A DNA stretch of 64,000 nucleotides from Variovorax ginsengisoli (lineage in GTDB: Bacteria > Pseudomonadota > Gammaproteobacteria > Burkholderiales > Burkholderiaceae_C). Under the pieces are notes generated by a model that was given only the letters and a program-made list of their open reading frames with translations, had not been told where the DNA came from and ran no database searches. The translations under genes and the position numbers were made by a program. Positions 27,046 to 34,456 of the stretch are shown here, in pieces (positions within the stretch are counted from its first letter, which is position 1; each line of letters begins with the position of its first letter). Location: the NCBI RefSeq assembly GCF_030811835.1, contig NZ_JAUSRO010000007.1, forward strand, positions 1 through 64,000, written 5' to 3'.

Positions 27046-28329
27046 ATGTCCTCGATCCCCGCCCAGACCCAGGCCCTGATGGAACGCCGCGCCCGCGTGC
27101 TCGGCCCGGCCTACCGCCTGTTCTATGAAACCCCGCTGCACCCCGTGCGCGGCGAGGGCGTGTGGCTGCACGACGCCGACGGCAAGCGCTACCTCGACGC
27201 CTACAACAACGTCGCGTCGGTCGGCCACTGCCATCCGCACGTGGTCGAGGCCATCGCGCGGCAGGCCAGCATCCTCAACACGCACACGCGCTACCTGCAC
27301 GAGGGCGTGCTCGACTATGCCGAGCGGCTGCTCGCGACGATGCCGAGCGAACTCGCGCATGCCATGTTCACCTGCACCGGCAGCGAGGCCAACGACCTGG
27401 CGATGCGCATCGCGCGTTCGCACACGAAGGCCGAAGGCCTGATCGTCACGCGCTTCGCGTACCACGGCGTGACTTCGGCCATCGCCGTCGCCTCGCCCTC
27501 GCTCGGCAAGTTCGTGCAGCTCGGCGACAACGTGCGCACCGTGCCCGCACCCGACAGCTACCGCATCGCGCCGTCGGACATGGGGCCTGCCTTCGCGGCC
27601 GGCGTGCGCGAAGCCATCGCCGACCTGAAGGCCCACGGCATGGGTCCCGCCGCGCTGCTGGTCGACACGTCGTTCTCCAGCGACGGCATCTTCACCGACC
27701 CGCCCGGCTTCCTGGCGGAGGCGGTCGAGGCGGTGCGCGAGGCCGGCGGCATCTTCATCGCCGACGAGGTGCAGGCCGGGCTCGGCCGCACGGGCGATGC
27801 GATGTGGGGCTTCCAGCGCCACGGCGTGGTGCCCGACATCGTCAGCATGGGCAAGCCGCTGGGCGCGGGCCATCCGCTGGCCGGCATCGCGATCCAGCCT
27901 GCGGTGCTGGCTGCCTTCGGCCGCGAGTGCCGCTACTTCAACACCTTCGGCGGCAACCCGGTGTCGATGGCCGCCGGCATGGCGGTGCTCGACGTGGTCG
28001 AGCGCGAAGGCCTGGTCGCGAACGCGCAGCGCGTGGGCGCGTACCTGCGCGGGCGACTCACGCAGCTCGCGGACCGCCACGCGCTGATCGGCGACGTGCG
28101 CGGTGCCGGCTTCTTCGTCGGCGTCGAGATGGTGAGCGACCGCCAAGCGCGCACGCCAGCCACGGCCGAGACGGCGCGCATCGTCAATGCGATGCGCGAG
28201 CGCGGCGTACTGTTCAGCGCCACGGGCGAGCACGCCAACACATTGAAGATCCGCCCGCCGCTGGTCTTCTCCGAAGCCAACGCCGATTTGTTGGTTGGGA
28301 CGCTGGACGAGGTGCTGTCTTCGGCTTGA
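27046..28329 (+). CDS. Class III PLP enzyme, AGXT2L-like phospho-lyase; 3' end duplicated 3.2 kb downstream
   Basis: This 427-residue protein resembles the ethanolamine-phosphate and phosphohydroxylysine phospho-lyases more than ordinary aminotransferases. Telling segments are LDAYNNVASVGHCHPHVVEAI, LNTHTRYLHEGVLDYAERL, TCTGSEANDLAMRIAR, DEVQAGLGRTGDAMWGFQ, the Schiff-base Lys in SMGKPLGAGHP, YFNTFGGNPVSMAAGMAVLD and RTPATAE ... LKIRPPLVFSEANADLL. These enzymes remove phosphate and ammonia from a phosphorylated amino alcohol. ATG 27046 is chosen; the open frame upstream overlaps the kinase gene. The final 75 nt are repeated at 31562-31636, and the present stop lies at the edge of a low-GC insert. 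Confidence 0.83.
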   Translation: MSSIPAQTQALMERRARVLGPAYRLFYETPLHPVRGEGVWLHDADGKRYLDAYNNVASVGHCHPHVVEAIARQASILNTHTRYLHEGVLDYAERLLATMPSELAHAMFTCTGSEANDLAMRIARSHTKAEGLIVTRFAYHGVTSAIAVASPSLGKFVQLGDNVRTVPAPDSYRIAPSDMGPAFAAGVREAIADLKAHGMGPAALLVDTSFSSDGIFTDPPGFLAEAVEAVREAGGIFIADEVQAGLGRTGDAMWGFQRHGVVPDIVSMGKPLGAGHPLAGIAIQPAVLAAFGRECRYFNTFGGNPVSMAAGMAVLDVVEREGLVANAQRVGAYLRGRLTQLADRHALIGDVRGAGFFVGVEMVSDRQARTPATAETARIVNAMRERGVLFSATGEHANTLKIRPPLVFSEANADLLVGTLDEVLSSA

Positions 28330-28732
28330 GTTGTCGGCTTTCTACCGGCTTGTGTTCGTGGGCGGGCCGAGGGCGGCGGGTGACTCCTTCCGCTCATGTC
28401 CCCCGGCCTGCGGCCTCCTCCTCTACTTCGCTGCAGGAGTCACCCACCGCCCTCGGCCTTGGGCACGTCGTGGTGTTTGCATGCGCAGAGAAAACGCCGA
28501 CCTTGAGTGATGTGCACTTGGAGCGGCTGAAAGTTGGAGATACGAAGTTGCGGGGTCTTTCCTGGAGGACCGCTTTGGGCCCCAAGCGGCTGTACGAGCT
28601 TCTCGAAAGCGGAAGTACGCTTGTCGGCTTGCCACCATCTCCTGCGGAGAATTGCCTGGACCGGCTGCTTCTCGCCGCTCCCTGCCGGCCGCTCCGCGGC
28701 AACCTTGCTGCGCGGCTGACTGGCTCCCGCCA
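28330..28732. other. Gene-free left edge of the low-GC insert
   Basis: These 403 nt between the phospho-lyase stop and the leftward GFA gene hold no reading frame with recognisable protein features. The only clear structure is the long inverted repeat at 28365-28458. The rest is of mixed composition and may be debris of recombination. Confidence 0.6.
28365..28458. repeat. Long inverted repeat: 24-bp arms with one mismatch, 46-nt loop
   Basis: The arms at 28365-28388 and 28435-28458 are inverted copies of 24 nt that differ at a single position (a G-T wobble in RNA). The loop contains a smaller GGCC-TGC-GGCC hairpin. It begins 36 nt after the phospho-lyase stop, exactly where the low-GC insert starts. 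It could serve as a strong transcript terminator/stabiliser or be a dispersed palindromic element of the genome. Confidence 0.75.
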
Positions 28733-29140
28733 TCAAGGCTGACCTGGGAACGTCTCTGCGCTTTCCGGAAGTGTCACCCACGGAAGGCGTCGTTGCGTCC
28801 ATATCTGCCTTTTCGGTGTGCCCAACTCCTGCCGCTGCTTGAGCGTCCCGATTCGGAGCGAATAAGCTGCCGGCTCTTCGACCGCGCATGCATACAACGG
28901 TGTGCCGCATGTTTCGCAAAATGCCAGAACCCTCTTTGCGCCGCTGGCAGCGGTCTTGACATAGGTGCGAGGAGCGCCCCTCACCAAACGAAAGCCGGCC
29001 GCGGGCGCAGAGATGTTGGCTCGAAAGGCGGAGCCCGAGTGGGCTTGACAGTCGGTGCAGTGACAAACTGTGATGCTGCCCTCCTGAACTTCGGCTTCGT
29101 ATGCAATCGCGCCGCAATGGCACTGACCGTCAACCTTCAT
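28733..29140 (-). CDS. GFA-family (glutathione-dependent formaldehyde-activating-like) protein
   Basis: The 135-residue protein has the GFA/CENP-V zinc-site pattern: GQCHCGAIAYEAE, VCHCTDCQAHSGSAF and CETCGTPLYACA, seven cysteines in the expected spacing. The segment YSLRIGTLKQRQEL and RQIWTQRRLPW is typical of the family's C-terminus. The family was named for S-hydroxymethylglutathione formation, though the enzymatic role of many members is unproven. Length is normal, so the gene appears intact. It is the last of five leftward genes in the insert. Confidence 0.82.
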   Translation of the reverse strand: MKVDGQCHCGAIAYEAEVQEGSITVCHCTDCQAHSGSAFRANISAPAAGFRLVRGAPRTYVKTAASGAKRVLAFCETCGTPLYACAVEEPAAYSLRIGTLKQRQELGTPKRQIWTQRRLPWVTLPESAETFPGQP

Positions 29141-29344
29141 GTGAATTCTCCGAATGGGACTGACTCGGCCTGGCGCATCCTGCTGCAGCTAAGGACCGCG
29201 CTTTGGCAAAAGGCAGGGTTGTCTTGGTAACTCGATACTCAAACATCGATGACCTCTCCGAGAAGCCCCTCTTGTTTGGGCCTTGCAGAGCCACGCAGGC
29301 CGCACCGACTACTACGACTGGTCCTGGCCGACTGACGACGTTCG

Positions 29345-29707
29345 TCACCCGCGGTGGGCACGACTAGAGACGCTGACTGAATTCTTGTCGGGGTCTTTTA
29401 CGTTGGCGAAAGCATATCCATTCGCCTTATGGACGGCGCCGAACTTGAGCCCCTGTGCCGCTGCCTCGGCTACGAAGGCTTCAACGTCGCTCACGTGAAA
29501 GCTCAATTTCACACCGGCTTGCCCCAGCTTTACAGATTTGGCTGCTTGATGGATGAGTATTCCTGCACCGACATCCGCCGCCTTCAGCTCGATGAGACCC
29601 TCGCTGACTTCACCGGTCGTGATAAACCCGAAATGCTTGGAATAGAAATCGGCAGATTTCCTCATGTCACGAGCATAGATGAGGATTGTGCCAAGCGATG
29701 CTTTCAT
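29345..29707 (-). CDS. VOC-superfamily (glyoxalase-like) protein
   Basis: The 120-residue protein begins MKASLGTILIYARDMRKSADFYSKHFGF, the standard start of a VOC fold subunit, and has two beta-alpha-beta-beta-beta halves ending in KANGYAFANVKDPDKNSVSV with the metal-binding-type region near the end. VOC proteins include glyoxalases, dioxygenases and bleomycin-binding proteins; the fold alone does not give the reaction. It appears complete. Between it and the GFA gene lie 204 nt with no clear gene. Confidence 0.8.
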   Translation of the reverse strand: MKASLGTILIYARDMRKSADFYSKHFGFITTGEVSEGLIELKAADVGAGILIHQAAKSVKLGQAGVKLSFHVSDVEAFVAEAAAQGLKFGAVHKANGYAFANVKDPDKNSVSVSSRAHRG

Positions 29708-29790
29708 GGGAGGCGATTGAATTTTCGATTCAGTGGAAAAAAGGTCTCTTGACAGGTGCGTAACTCTCGAATCCTGCCATTGGGCTGACC

Positions 29791-29806
29791 GACCGCTTTT
29801 GGCCGA
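29791..29806. repeat. Repeat copy A, core CCGCTTTTGGCCGA
   Basis: This motif, here preceded by GA, recurs with small changes at 30303 and 31439. All copies are in the lower-GC insert, between or next to leftward genes. It lies 171 nt past the 3' end of the small membrane protein gene. Confidence 0.5.
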
Positions 29807-29976
29807 GTCCCGCCATCGTAGCTGAGGCTGCGCCGGGCAAAAAGCGGAACTTACGGCGTTTCCAAAGCGGCCACTCGTTTGTTACCGAATCATAAAGGTC
29901 TTCATCCAATCTAGCAGATACCAACCACTTATTGCTAGAACCGTTGAAATTATGAACGCTTCGACAGTAATAGAAT

Positions 29977-30219
29977 TTAGAGCCATTTCCAGCAAATTGG
30001 ATTTTTTTCATATTCGAGAAAGTAGCCGCCCGTATCAAAAAATCCTTTCACGAACACGGAAATTACCTGCAGGCACCTGTGCAAGCCTAATACTCCTAGA
30101 AACGAAAACGCCACGTATGCCCACGGTGCAGATAGCCTGCTCCACGATGACATTGCAGTGACTCCAGCCAAGGCGATACAAACGACAAAAGGGAGCATGA
30201 GTGAAACGAGAAACAACAT
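29977..30219 (-). CDS. Small membrane protein, possibly the 5' part of a frameshifted gene
   Basis: The 80-residue product has two hydrophobic stretches (LFLVSLMLPFVVCIALAGV and WAYVAFSFLGVLGLHRCLQVISVFV) and ends YFLEYEKNPICWKWL. Just before its end is a run of seven T on the + strand (30002-30008); slipping there joins it to another open frame that reads KKIQFAGNGSKFYYCRSVHNF and continues to 29730. The gene may therefore be a frameshifted longer membrane protein. Function unknown. GC content is clearly below that of the surrounding chromosome. Confidence 0.45.
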   Translation of the reverse strand: MLFLVSLMLPFVVCIALAGVTAMSSWSRLSAPWAYVAFSFLGVLGLHRCLQVISVFVKGFFDTGGYFLEYEKNPICWKWL

Positions 30220-30302
30220 ATGTTGGCCTAATGAAGTGAGACACCCGGGTGTAGAAAAATAGCTAAAGGAAGACTAAGGTCCGGAGAGTCGAAGTCATAA
30301 AC

Positions 30303-30324
30303 AACCGCTTCTGGCCGAGAGCAG
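30303..30324. repeat. Repeat copy B, core CCGCTTCTGGCCGA
   Basis: This copy lies 58 nt past the stop of the leftward gene at 30382. With GAGAGCAG following the core it can form an imperfect hairpin. See copies at 29791 and 31439. Confidence 0.5.
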
Positions 30325-30381
30325 AAGTGCATCTGCAGCAATTTGGTAAGGTGTTGAAAAATTTCTTCTTTTGGCATCTGA

Positions 30382-31053
30382 TCATGGTTTCAGATTGTTG
30401 TCTTTCTTGTATATTTCGCTATTGGTTTCACGAAGAAAATCTAAATAAACAAATCCAGCCGGCCTGTGTTTTTTATATTCAAGAAATTGTTCGTAGTAAC
30501 CAAATGCGCCTCCTAGTCTAGAAGATAGCAAGGCTGACTCGTCCTTGCTTATTCCGTCGATGTACCCCGACTTCTTGCCTTTTTGGTTCACTCGCGACAA
30601 TAGCAGGTATGTAGCGCCGTCGATATTGGATACGAAAATCCGTGCTCTTTCTTCACTGTCTTTGCCATCGTCAAAAACGAGTTTGAACTTGTTTTTGTCT
30701 TCAAGAAGATATTTGAGTATTTTTGCGAATACATCAGGATTGGGCAAACTCAGTGTATAGCCTTGAAGCGAAGCCCCTCCATTTTTTGAGTAAAAACATG
30801 TCGGTGATGAAGCGGCTGAATCGACTATTGGAATCTCGATGCCGCCGAAGACTGCCGTACCATTTTTCTCAACCACATAGCAGGTGTACTGCACCTCCTT
30901 CGTCCCAATTCCTGCACCCGAACTTGACAGCCTGAAATTATTCAGCGCGCGACTCTCGAGCGGCAAGGATTTGCCGATTTCGATAGATTTGGAATGGCAT
31001 GGCTGGAACAAGGCCGCCAGGCATAGCAAGAAGAAAATTTTAGTTTTTCTCAT
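30382..31053 (-). CDS. Exported hypothetical protein
   Basis: The 223-residue product starts with a convincing signal peptide (MRKTKIFFLLCLAALFQPCHS). The mature part is of mixed polar character with several strand-like stretches (VQYTCYVVEKNGTAVFGGIEIPI, FKLVFDDGKDSEERARIFVS, TYLLLSRVN) and a Lys-rich C-terminus. I do not recognise a family. Low GC and A/T-rich codon use set it apart from the flanking chromosome and mark it as acquired. It is followed by repeat copy B. Confidence 0.65.
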   Translation of the reverse strand: MRKTKIFFLLCLAALFQPCHSKSIEIGKSLPLESRALNNFRLSSSGAGIGTKEVQYTCYVVEKNGTAVFGGIEIPIVDSAASSPTCFYSKNGGASLQGYTLSLPNPDVFAKILKYLLEDKNKFKLVFDDGKDSEERARIFVSNIDGATYLLLSRVNQKGKKSGYIDGISKDESALLSSRLGGAFGYYEQFLEYKKHRPAGFVYLDFLRETNSEIYKKDNNLKP

Positions 31054-31191
31054 TTCCGCAACAATTCAGAATTTGTGGGTTTGGGGAATTGCACAACGCA
31101 TGCTGATCATGGGCCTGCGAGTGCCGAGGTCCGCTCCTAGCCGATGGCAGACGTCCGTCGAAGCACCCAAATAGGACGTTCTCCAGCTTCC

Positions 31192-31419
31192 TCAAGCGGG
31201 CGTAGACGAAGCCCATTCGCTGCTTGAGGACAGGAATGGCGGAAGAGTCTTGACAACCTCTGCGGGCCCTTCGATATCCCAGGAAAAGACGCAGCAACCG
31301 CATCCGTTCATCTCCGAGACGAACGTCAGGCGTGATTCGTTATCCCGTAGCCACGCCTCAGCCAGTTCGACCTCGCAAGCGTTATCCGTAACCGCGCAAA
31401 TAGATGCTCGAACTTGCAT
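31192..31419 (-). CDS. Small conserved-looking hypothetical protein
   Basis: The 75-residue product reads MQVRASICAVTDNACEVELA and continues to ESRLTFVSEMNGCGCCVFSWDIEGP, with a CGCC cluster and alternating hydrophobic pattern that look protein-like rather than random. No family is assigned. It is the first of the five leftward genes of the insert, and repeat copy C lies 20 nt upstream of its start. Confidence 0.5.
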   Translation of the reverse strand: MQVRASICAVTDNACEVELAEAWLRDNESRLTFVSEMNGCGCCVFSWDIEGPAEVVKTLPPFLSSSSEWASSTPA

Positions 31420-31438
31420 TGTCGTCCTCGTGTTTCTA

Positions 31439-31469
31439 TGTCCGCTTCTGGCCGCCGAAAGCAGCCACT
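31439..31469. repeat. Repeat copy C, core CCGCTTCTGGCCG
   Basis: Third copy of the motif, with CCGAAAGCAG following the core so that an imperfect hairpin GCTT...AAGC forms. It lies upstream of the first leftward gene of the insert, about 90 nt from the right insert boundary. Confidence 0.5.
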
Positions 31470-31561
31470 GGCCGATATGCCTACACCTTTGACTTTATCG
31501 CGGTGTCTAGGATTTTTGCGAGTGAAGCAGAACAGCTCGTGTCATTCGGCACGATCCCCCC

Positions 31562-31636
31562 CCGCCGCTGGTCTTCTCCGACGCCAACGCCGACCTGCCG
31601 GTCGAGACGCTGGACACGGTGCTCGCCTCGTTGTAA
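31562..31636 (+). pseudogene. Orphan 3' end of an AGXT2L-like phospho-lyase gene
   Basis: These 75 nt encode PPLVFSDANADLPVETLDTV then LASL and a TAA stop. This corresponds residue for residue to the last 24 residues of the phospho-lyase ending at 28329 (PPLVFSEANADLLVGTLDEV then LSSA). Similarity begins abruptly, at about a GAT and a run of C just upstream, and there is no upstream coding sequence. The remnant lies 10 nt before the amidase ATG, so it probably is the original end of the phospho-lyase gene in the uninterrupted operon. Confidence 0.8.
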
Positions 31637-31646
31637 ACAGCCGACC

Positions 31647-33050
31647 ATGACCGACAACATCTGGCGCCTTTCCGCATCCGACGTTGCGCACCACATCGCG
31701 CAACGCACCTTCTCCGCCGTCGAGGCCGCGCAAGCGGCACTGGCCCGCCTCGACGCCGTCAACCCGCAGCTCAACGCCGTGGTCGACTGGCGGCCTGACG
31801 AGGTGCTGCAGCGTGCCGATGCGATCGATGCCGCACTGGCCCGCGGCGAGGACTGCGGCCCGCTGGCCGGCGTGCCGATCACCGTCAAGGTGAACATCGA
31901 CCAGGCCGGCTTCGCGACCACCAACGGCGTGACGCTGCAGAAGGACCGCATCGCGGCGACGAACAGCCCGGTGGTCGACAACTTCTTGAAGGCTGGCGCG
32001 GTGATCGTCGGCCGCACCAACACGCCGGCCTTCAGCTACCGCTGGTTCACCGACAACCGGCTGCACGGCCGCACGATCAACCCGCGCGATGCGTCGCTCA
32101 CGCCGGGTGGCTCGTCCGGCGGCGCGGCTTCGGCCATCGCGGCAGGCATCGGTCACATCGCCCACGGCACCGACATCGCCGGCTCGATCCGCTACCCGGC
32201 CTACGCCTGCGGCGTGCACGGCCTGCGACCCTCGCTGGGCCGCGTGGCCGCCTTCAATGCGTCGGGGCCGGAGCGCAACATCGGCGGGCAGATCACCGCC
32301 GTGTCGGGTCCGATCGCGCGCACCATCGGTGACATCCGCCTGGGCTTGGCCGCGATGTCCGGTGTCGACGACCGCGACCCGTGGTGGGTGCCGGCGCCAC
32401 TCACCGGCCCCGATGCACCGCGTGTCGTCGGTCTGTGCGTGCGGCCCGACGGGCTGGACACATCGCCGGCAGTGGCCGCCGCCCTGGTCGATGCCGCCGA
32501 GCGCCTGCGCGACGCCGGCTGGCAGGTGGAAGAACTCGACGACCTGCCGCCGCTGCAGGACGCCTGCACCACGCAGATCGTGCTCTGGATGGGCGACGGC
32601 TACGACGCGATGGTCACCGCCGCACAGCAGGAAGGCGATGCCGGCGCCATCGCGGCGCTCGCGGGCCAGGCGGGCCTCGTCGGCACGGCAGGCGCGCCAG
32701 ACCTGTCGAAGGCGCTGATCCGACGTGCCACCCTGGCGCGTGCCTGGCAAGAATTCACCACGCGCTACCCGGTGCTGCTGATGCCGGCGAGCGCCGAACT
32801 GCCCTTCGCGTCGGACCTCGATCTGCAGGGGCCGGAAGCCTACGCGCGGGTGTGGGCCGCGCAGTCGCCGATGATCGGCCTGCCGCTCACCGGGCTGCCG
32901 TCGCTGGTCGTCTCCACCGGCATGGTCGGCACGCGCCCGGTCGGCGTGCAGTTGGTGGCGGGGCGCTTTCGCGAAGACCTGCTGCTGGCGGCCGGCGAGG
33001 CCATCGAGGCGCACGGGACGCCGCCGGCGCCGGTCGATCCTGTCGCCTGA
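31647..33050 (+). CDS. Amidase-signature-family hydrolase
   Basis: The 467-residue protein has the amidase signature: the catalytic Lys in GVPITVKVNIDQAGFATTNG, then TPGGSSGGAASAIAAG with the first Ser, and GTDIAGSIRYPAYACGVHGLRPS, whose Ser in DIAGS acts as nucleophile. Such enzymes hydrolyse amides of carboxylic acids. It starts 10 nt after the orphan phospho-lyase 3' end, so it was once directly downstream of the phospho-lyase and still reads as the last gene of the amine locus. A strong hairpin follows its stop. Confidence 0.87.
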   Translation: MTDNIWRLSASDVAHHIAQRTFSAVEAAQAALARLDAVNPQLNAVVDWRPDEVLQRADAIDAALARGEDCGPLAGVPITVKVNIDQAGFATTNGVTLQKDRIAATNSPVVDNFLKAGAVIVGRTNTPAFSYRWFTDNRLHGRTINPRDASLTPGGSSGGAASAIAAGIGHIAHGTDIAGSIRYPAYACGVHGLRPSLGRVAAFNASGPERNIGGQITAVSGPIARTIGDIRLGLAAMSGVDDRDPWWVPAPLTGPDAPRVVGLCVRPDGLDTSPAVAAALVDAAERLRDAGWQVEELDDLPPLQDACTTQIVLWMGDGYDAMVTAAQQEGDAGAIAALAGQAGLVGTAGAPDLSKALIRRATLARAWQEFTTRYPVLLMPASAELPFASDLDLQGPEAYARVWAAQSPMIGLPLTGLPSLVVSTGMVGTRPVGVQLVAGRFREDLLLAAGEAIEAHGTPPAPVDPVA

Positions 33051-33061
33051 TTCGGAGCGCT

Positions 33062-33093
33062 GTCGTTGCCGCTCGTGGCCGAGCGGCAACGAC
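33062..33093 (+). terminator. Rho-independent-like terminator after the amidase
   Basis: Perfect 14-bp arms, GTCGTTGCCGCTCG and its complement, enclose a TGGC loop 11 nt after the amidase stop. The T-rich GTTTGTT follows. It closes the amine locus before the low-GC effector region. Confidence 0.8.
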
Positions 33094-33290
33094 GTTTGTT
33101 CGACGGGAGTTCATACAAAGCCATTCATCGCGATATCGTGAAAAATTGGTCATTGAGGCAGATTAATTCCAATGATCGAAGTCAATTCAGTTGCTTGGCT
33201 TGGTTCGGGTAAGCAATACTTTCTTTGCCGCTTTTAGGCGTGGTTCGAGTGCATGTCACTCGTGTTCGTTGAGCAGCTCAGGGAGATAAA

Positions 33291-33791
33291 ATGGCAACAC
33301 GAGCCAATCTTTACGGGAAATCGCAAGTCGTTCTGGGAGATAGAACCAGCCATGGAGGCGTGGTTATTTCCGGCAGTGCCACGAGCTCGTGGCATGGAAT
33401 ACCCGTCGCTAGAAAAAAGGATCGAGTGTATTGCCCGAAATGCGCCCCTCATTTCTTTGAAATCGCTGAAGGCTTGGGCAACTGCACCGATACCGATGCA
33501 GCGCTCCCTCTTGCTACCGAGGGCCACTTGACCACTTGTGGCGCGGCGCTCATCGCTGAGAGCGCGCCTTCACGCTTGCTGCTTGAAGTCTTGCACTTTT
33601 CCAATGGAAGAGGATTTGACGATCGCTATATCTTGCGAGACGAGAGCGGTCAGCCGATGCCGTACACCTATTATGCAGCGAAAAAGCTGGATAACTCAAT
33701 CGAGTACGGTACAACTGACGAGGCAGGGCATACGCACATTTTCCTCACAGGCGAGGAAGAGAGTTCCATTATTTTTTACATTGCGGGCTAG
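33291..33791 (+). CDS. PAAR-domain protein, type VI secretion spike tip/adaptor
   Basis: The 166-residue protein has an N-terminal PAAR domain (about residues 1-90): LGDRTSHGGVVISGS, GIPVARKKDRVYCPKC and TEGHLTTCGAALI, with conserved Cys/His for zinc. A C-terminal domain (FDDRYILRDESGQPMPYTYYAA ... EYGTTDEAGHTHIFLTG) is the beta-rich extension often found after such PAARs. PAAR proteins cap the VgrG spike and deliver effectors. A GGGAGA ribosome-binding site precedes the ATG. The effector-like gene follows after 1 nt. No T6SS structural genes or VgrG are in the window, so this is an orphan module. Confidence 0.82.
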   Translation: MATRANLYGKSQVVLGDRTSHGGVVISGSATSSWHGIPVARKKDRVYCPKCAPHFFEIAEGLGNCTDTDAALPLATEGHLTTCGAALIAESAPSRLLLEVLHFSNGRGFDDRYILRDESGQPMPYTYYAAKKLDNSIEYGTTDEAGHTHIFLTGEEESSIIFYIAG

Positions 33792-33792
33792 T

Positions 33793-34341
33793 ATGGCGAG
33801 TCAAACGATAACAGACGACAATGGCGAGATTCTGCGGTTGGTTGCCAGGACCAAAACGACGCAGCATAGCGACGACTCGATCAAGACGATCACGACTGAT
33901 TCAACTACGGTGGAGGTAATTGTCAGCGACGGGAGGGTTGTCAGTCAAGGTTCTCAATGGGGGCATGTCGCCATAGATATCGATGGCACTGTCTACGGAA
34001 TGTCTCATAACGGCTATGACAAAAGAGCTAAATCAATCTATCTCAATGCGAATTCATATCGTGATTCAATTGGTGTGGTGCTGAGAGTTTCTGTTGCTGA
34101 AAAAGAGAAAATGAAAGACGAACTTGAGCGCCGACTGAAAATAGGAGGTGACTACAATGTTCTGTTGAACAGTTGTTCTACGAATGTTGCCGATGTTTTG
34201 GAAAGTATCGGCATACTTGCTCACGACCCTCGATTTTTCTTTGCCCCTTCTTCGAGTGCTGGTGTCGCGCCGAAAGAATTGTTGATTTTCATCCTGAGAT
34301 CAAAGCGGGTTGTAAAAAGAAACGAGTACTTTATAAAATAA
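33793..34341 (+). CDS. Putative T6SS effector, NlpC/P60- or LRAT-like Cys/His hydrolase
   Basis: This 182-residue protein starts right after the PAAR gene. It contains WGHVAIDIDGTVYGMSHNGYD with H58 and, later, NVLLNSCSTNVADVLESIGI with C128, the order His then Cys seen in circularly permuted NlpC/P60/LRAT-like papain folds. These enzymes cleave peptidoglycan peptides or acyl chains. The residue order and the neighbouring PAAR and lipoprotein genes suggest a periplasm-acting toxin. The low GC fits with exchange among effectors. Catalytic assignment is inference from motif and context; I am not certain of the family. Confidence 0.6.
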   Translation: MASQTITDDNGEILRLVARTKTTQHSDDSIKTITTDSTTVEVIVSDGRVVSQGSQWGHVAIDIDGTVYGMSHNGYDKRAKSIYLNANSYRDSIGVVLRVSVAEKEKMKDELERRLKIGGDYNVLLNSCSTNVADVLESIGILAHDPRFFFAPSSSAGVAPKELLIFILRSKRVVKRNEYFIK

Positions 34342-34456
34342 TTATCGATGCCGAAGGAGCCTTTGGAGTAGTTTTTACTCCAGGCTTGCGCGTACAAATT
34401 TTTGATTGCACTGTCAATGAGATGGCGATTGCTGCTAATATTTGAATTTGAAAGCG

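Noticed and set aside
28440..29123. Leftward 227-codon frame overlapping the GFA gene
   Set aside because: It is in a different frame from GFA, has no domain pattern and crosses the intergenic segment; GFA explains the coding signal.
28330..31561. Insert as a phage, IS element or integrative element
   Set aside because: No integrase, transposase, terminal inverted repeats or tRNA target site were found; only the duplicated gene end is visible.
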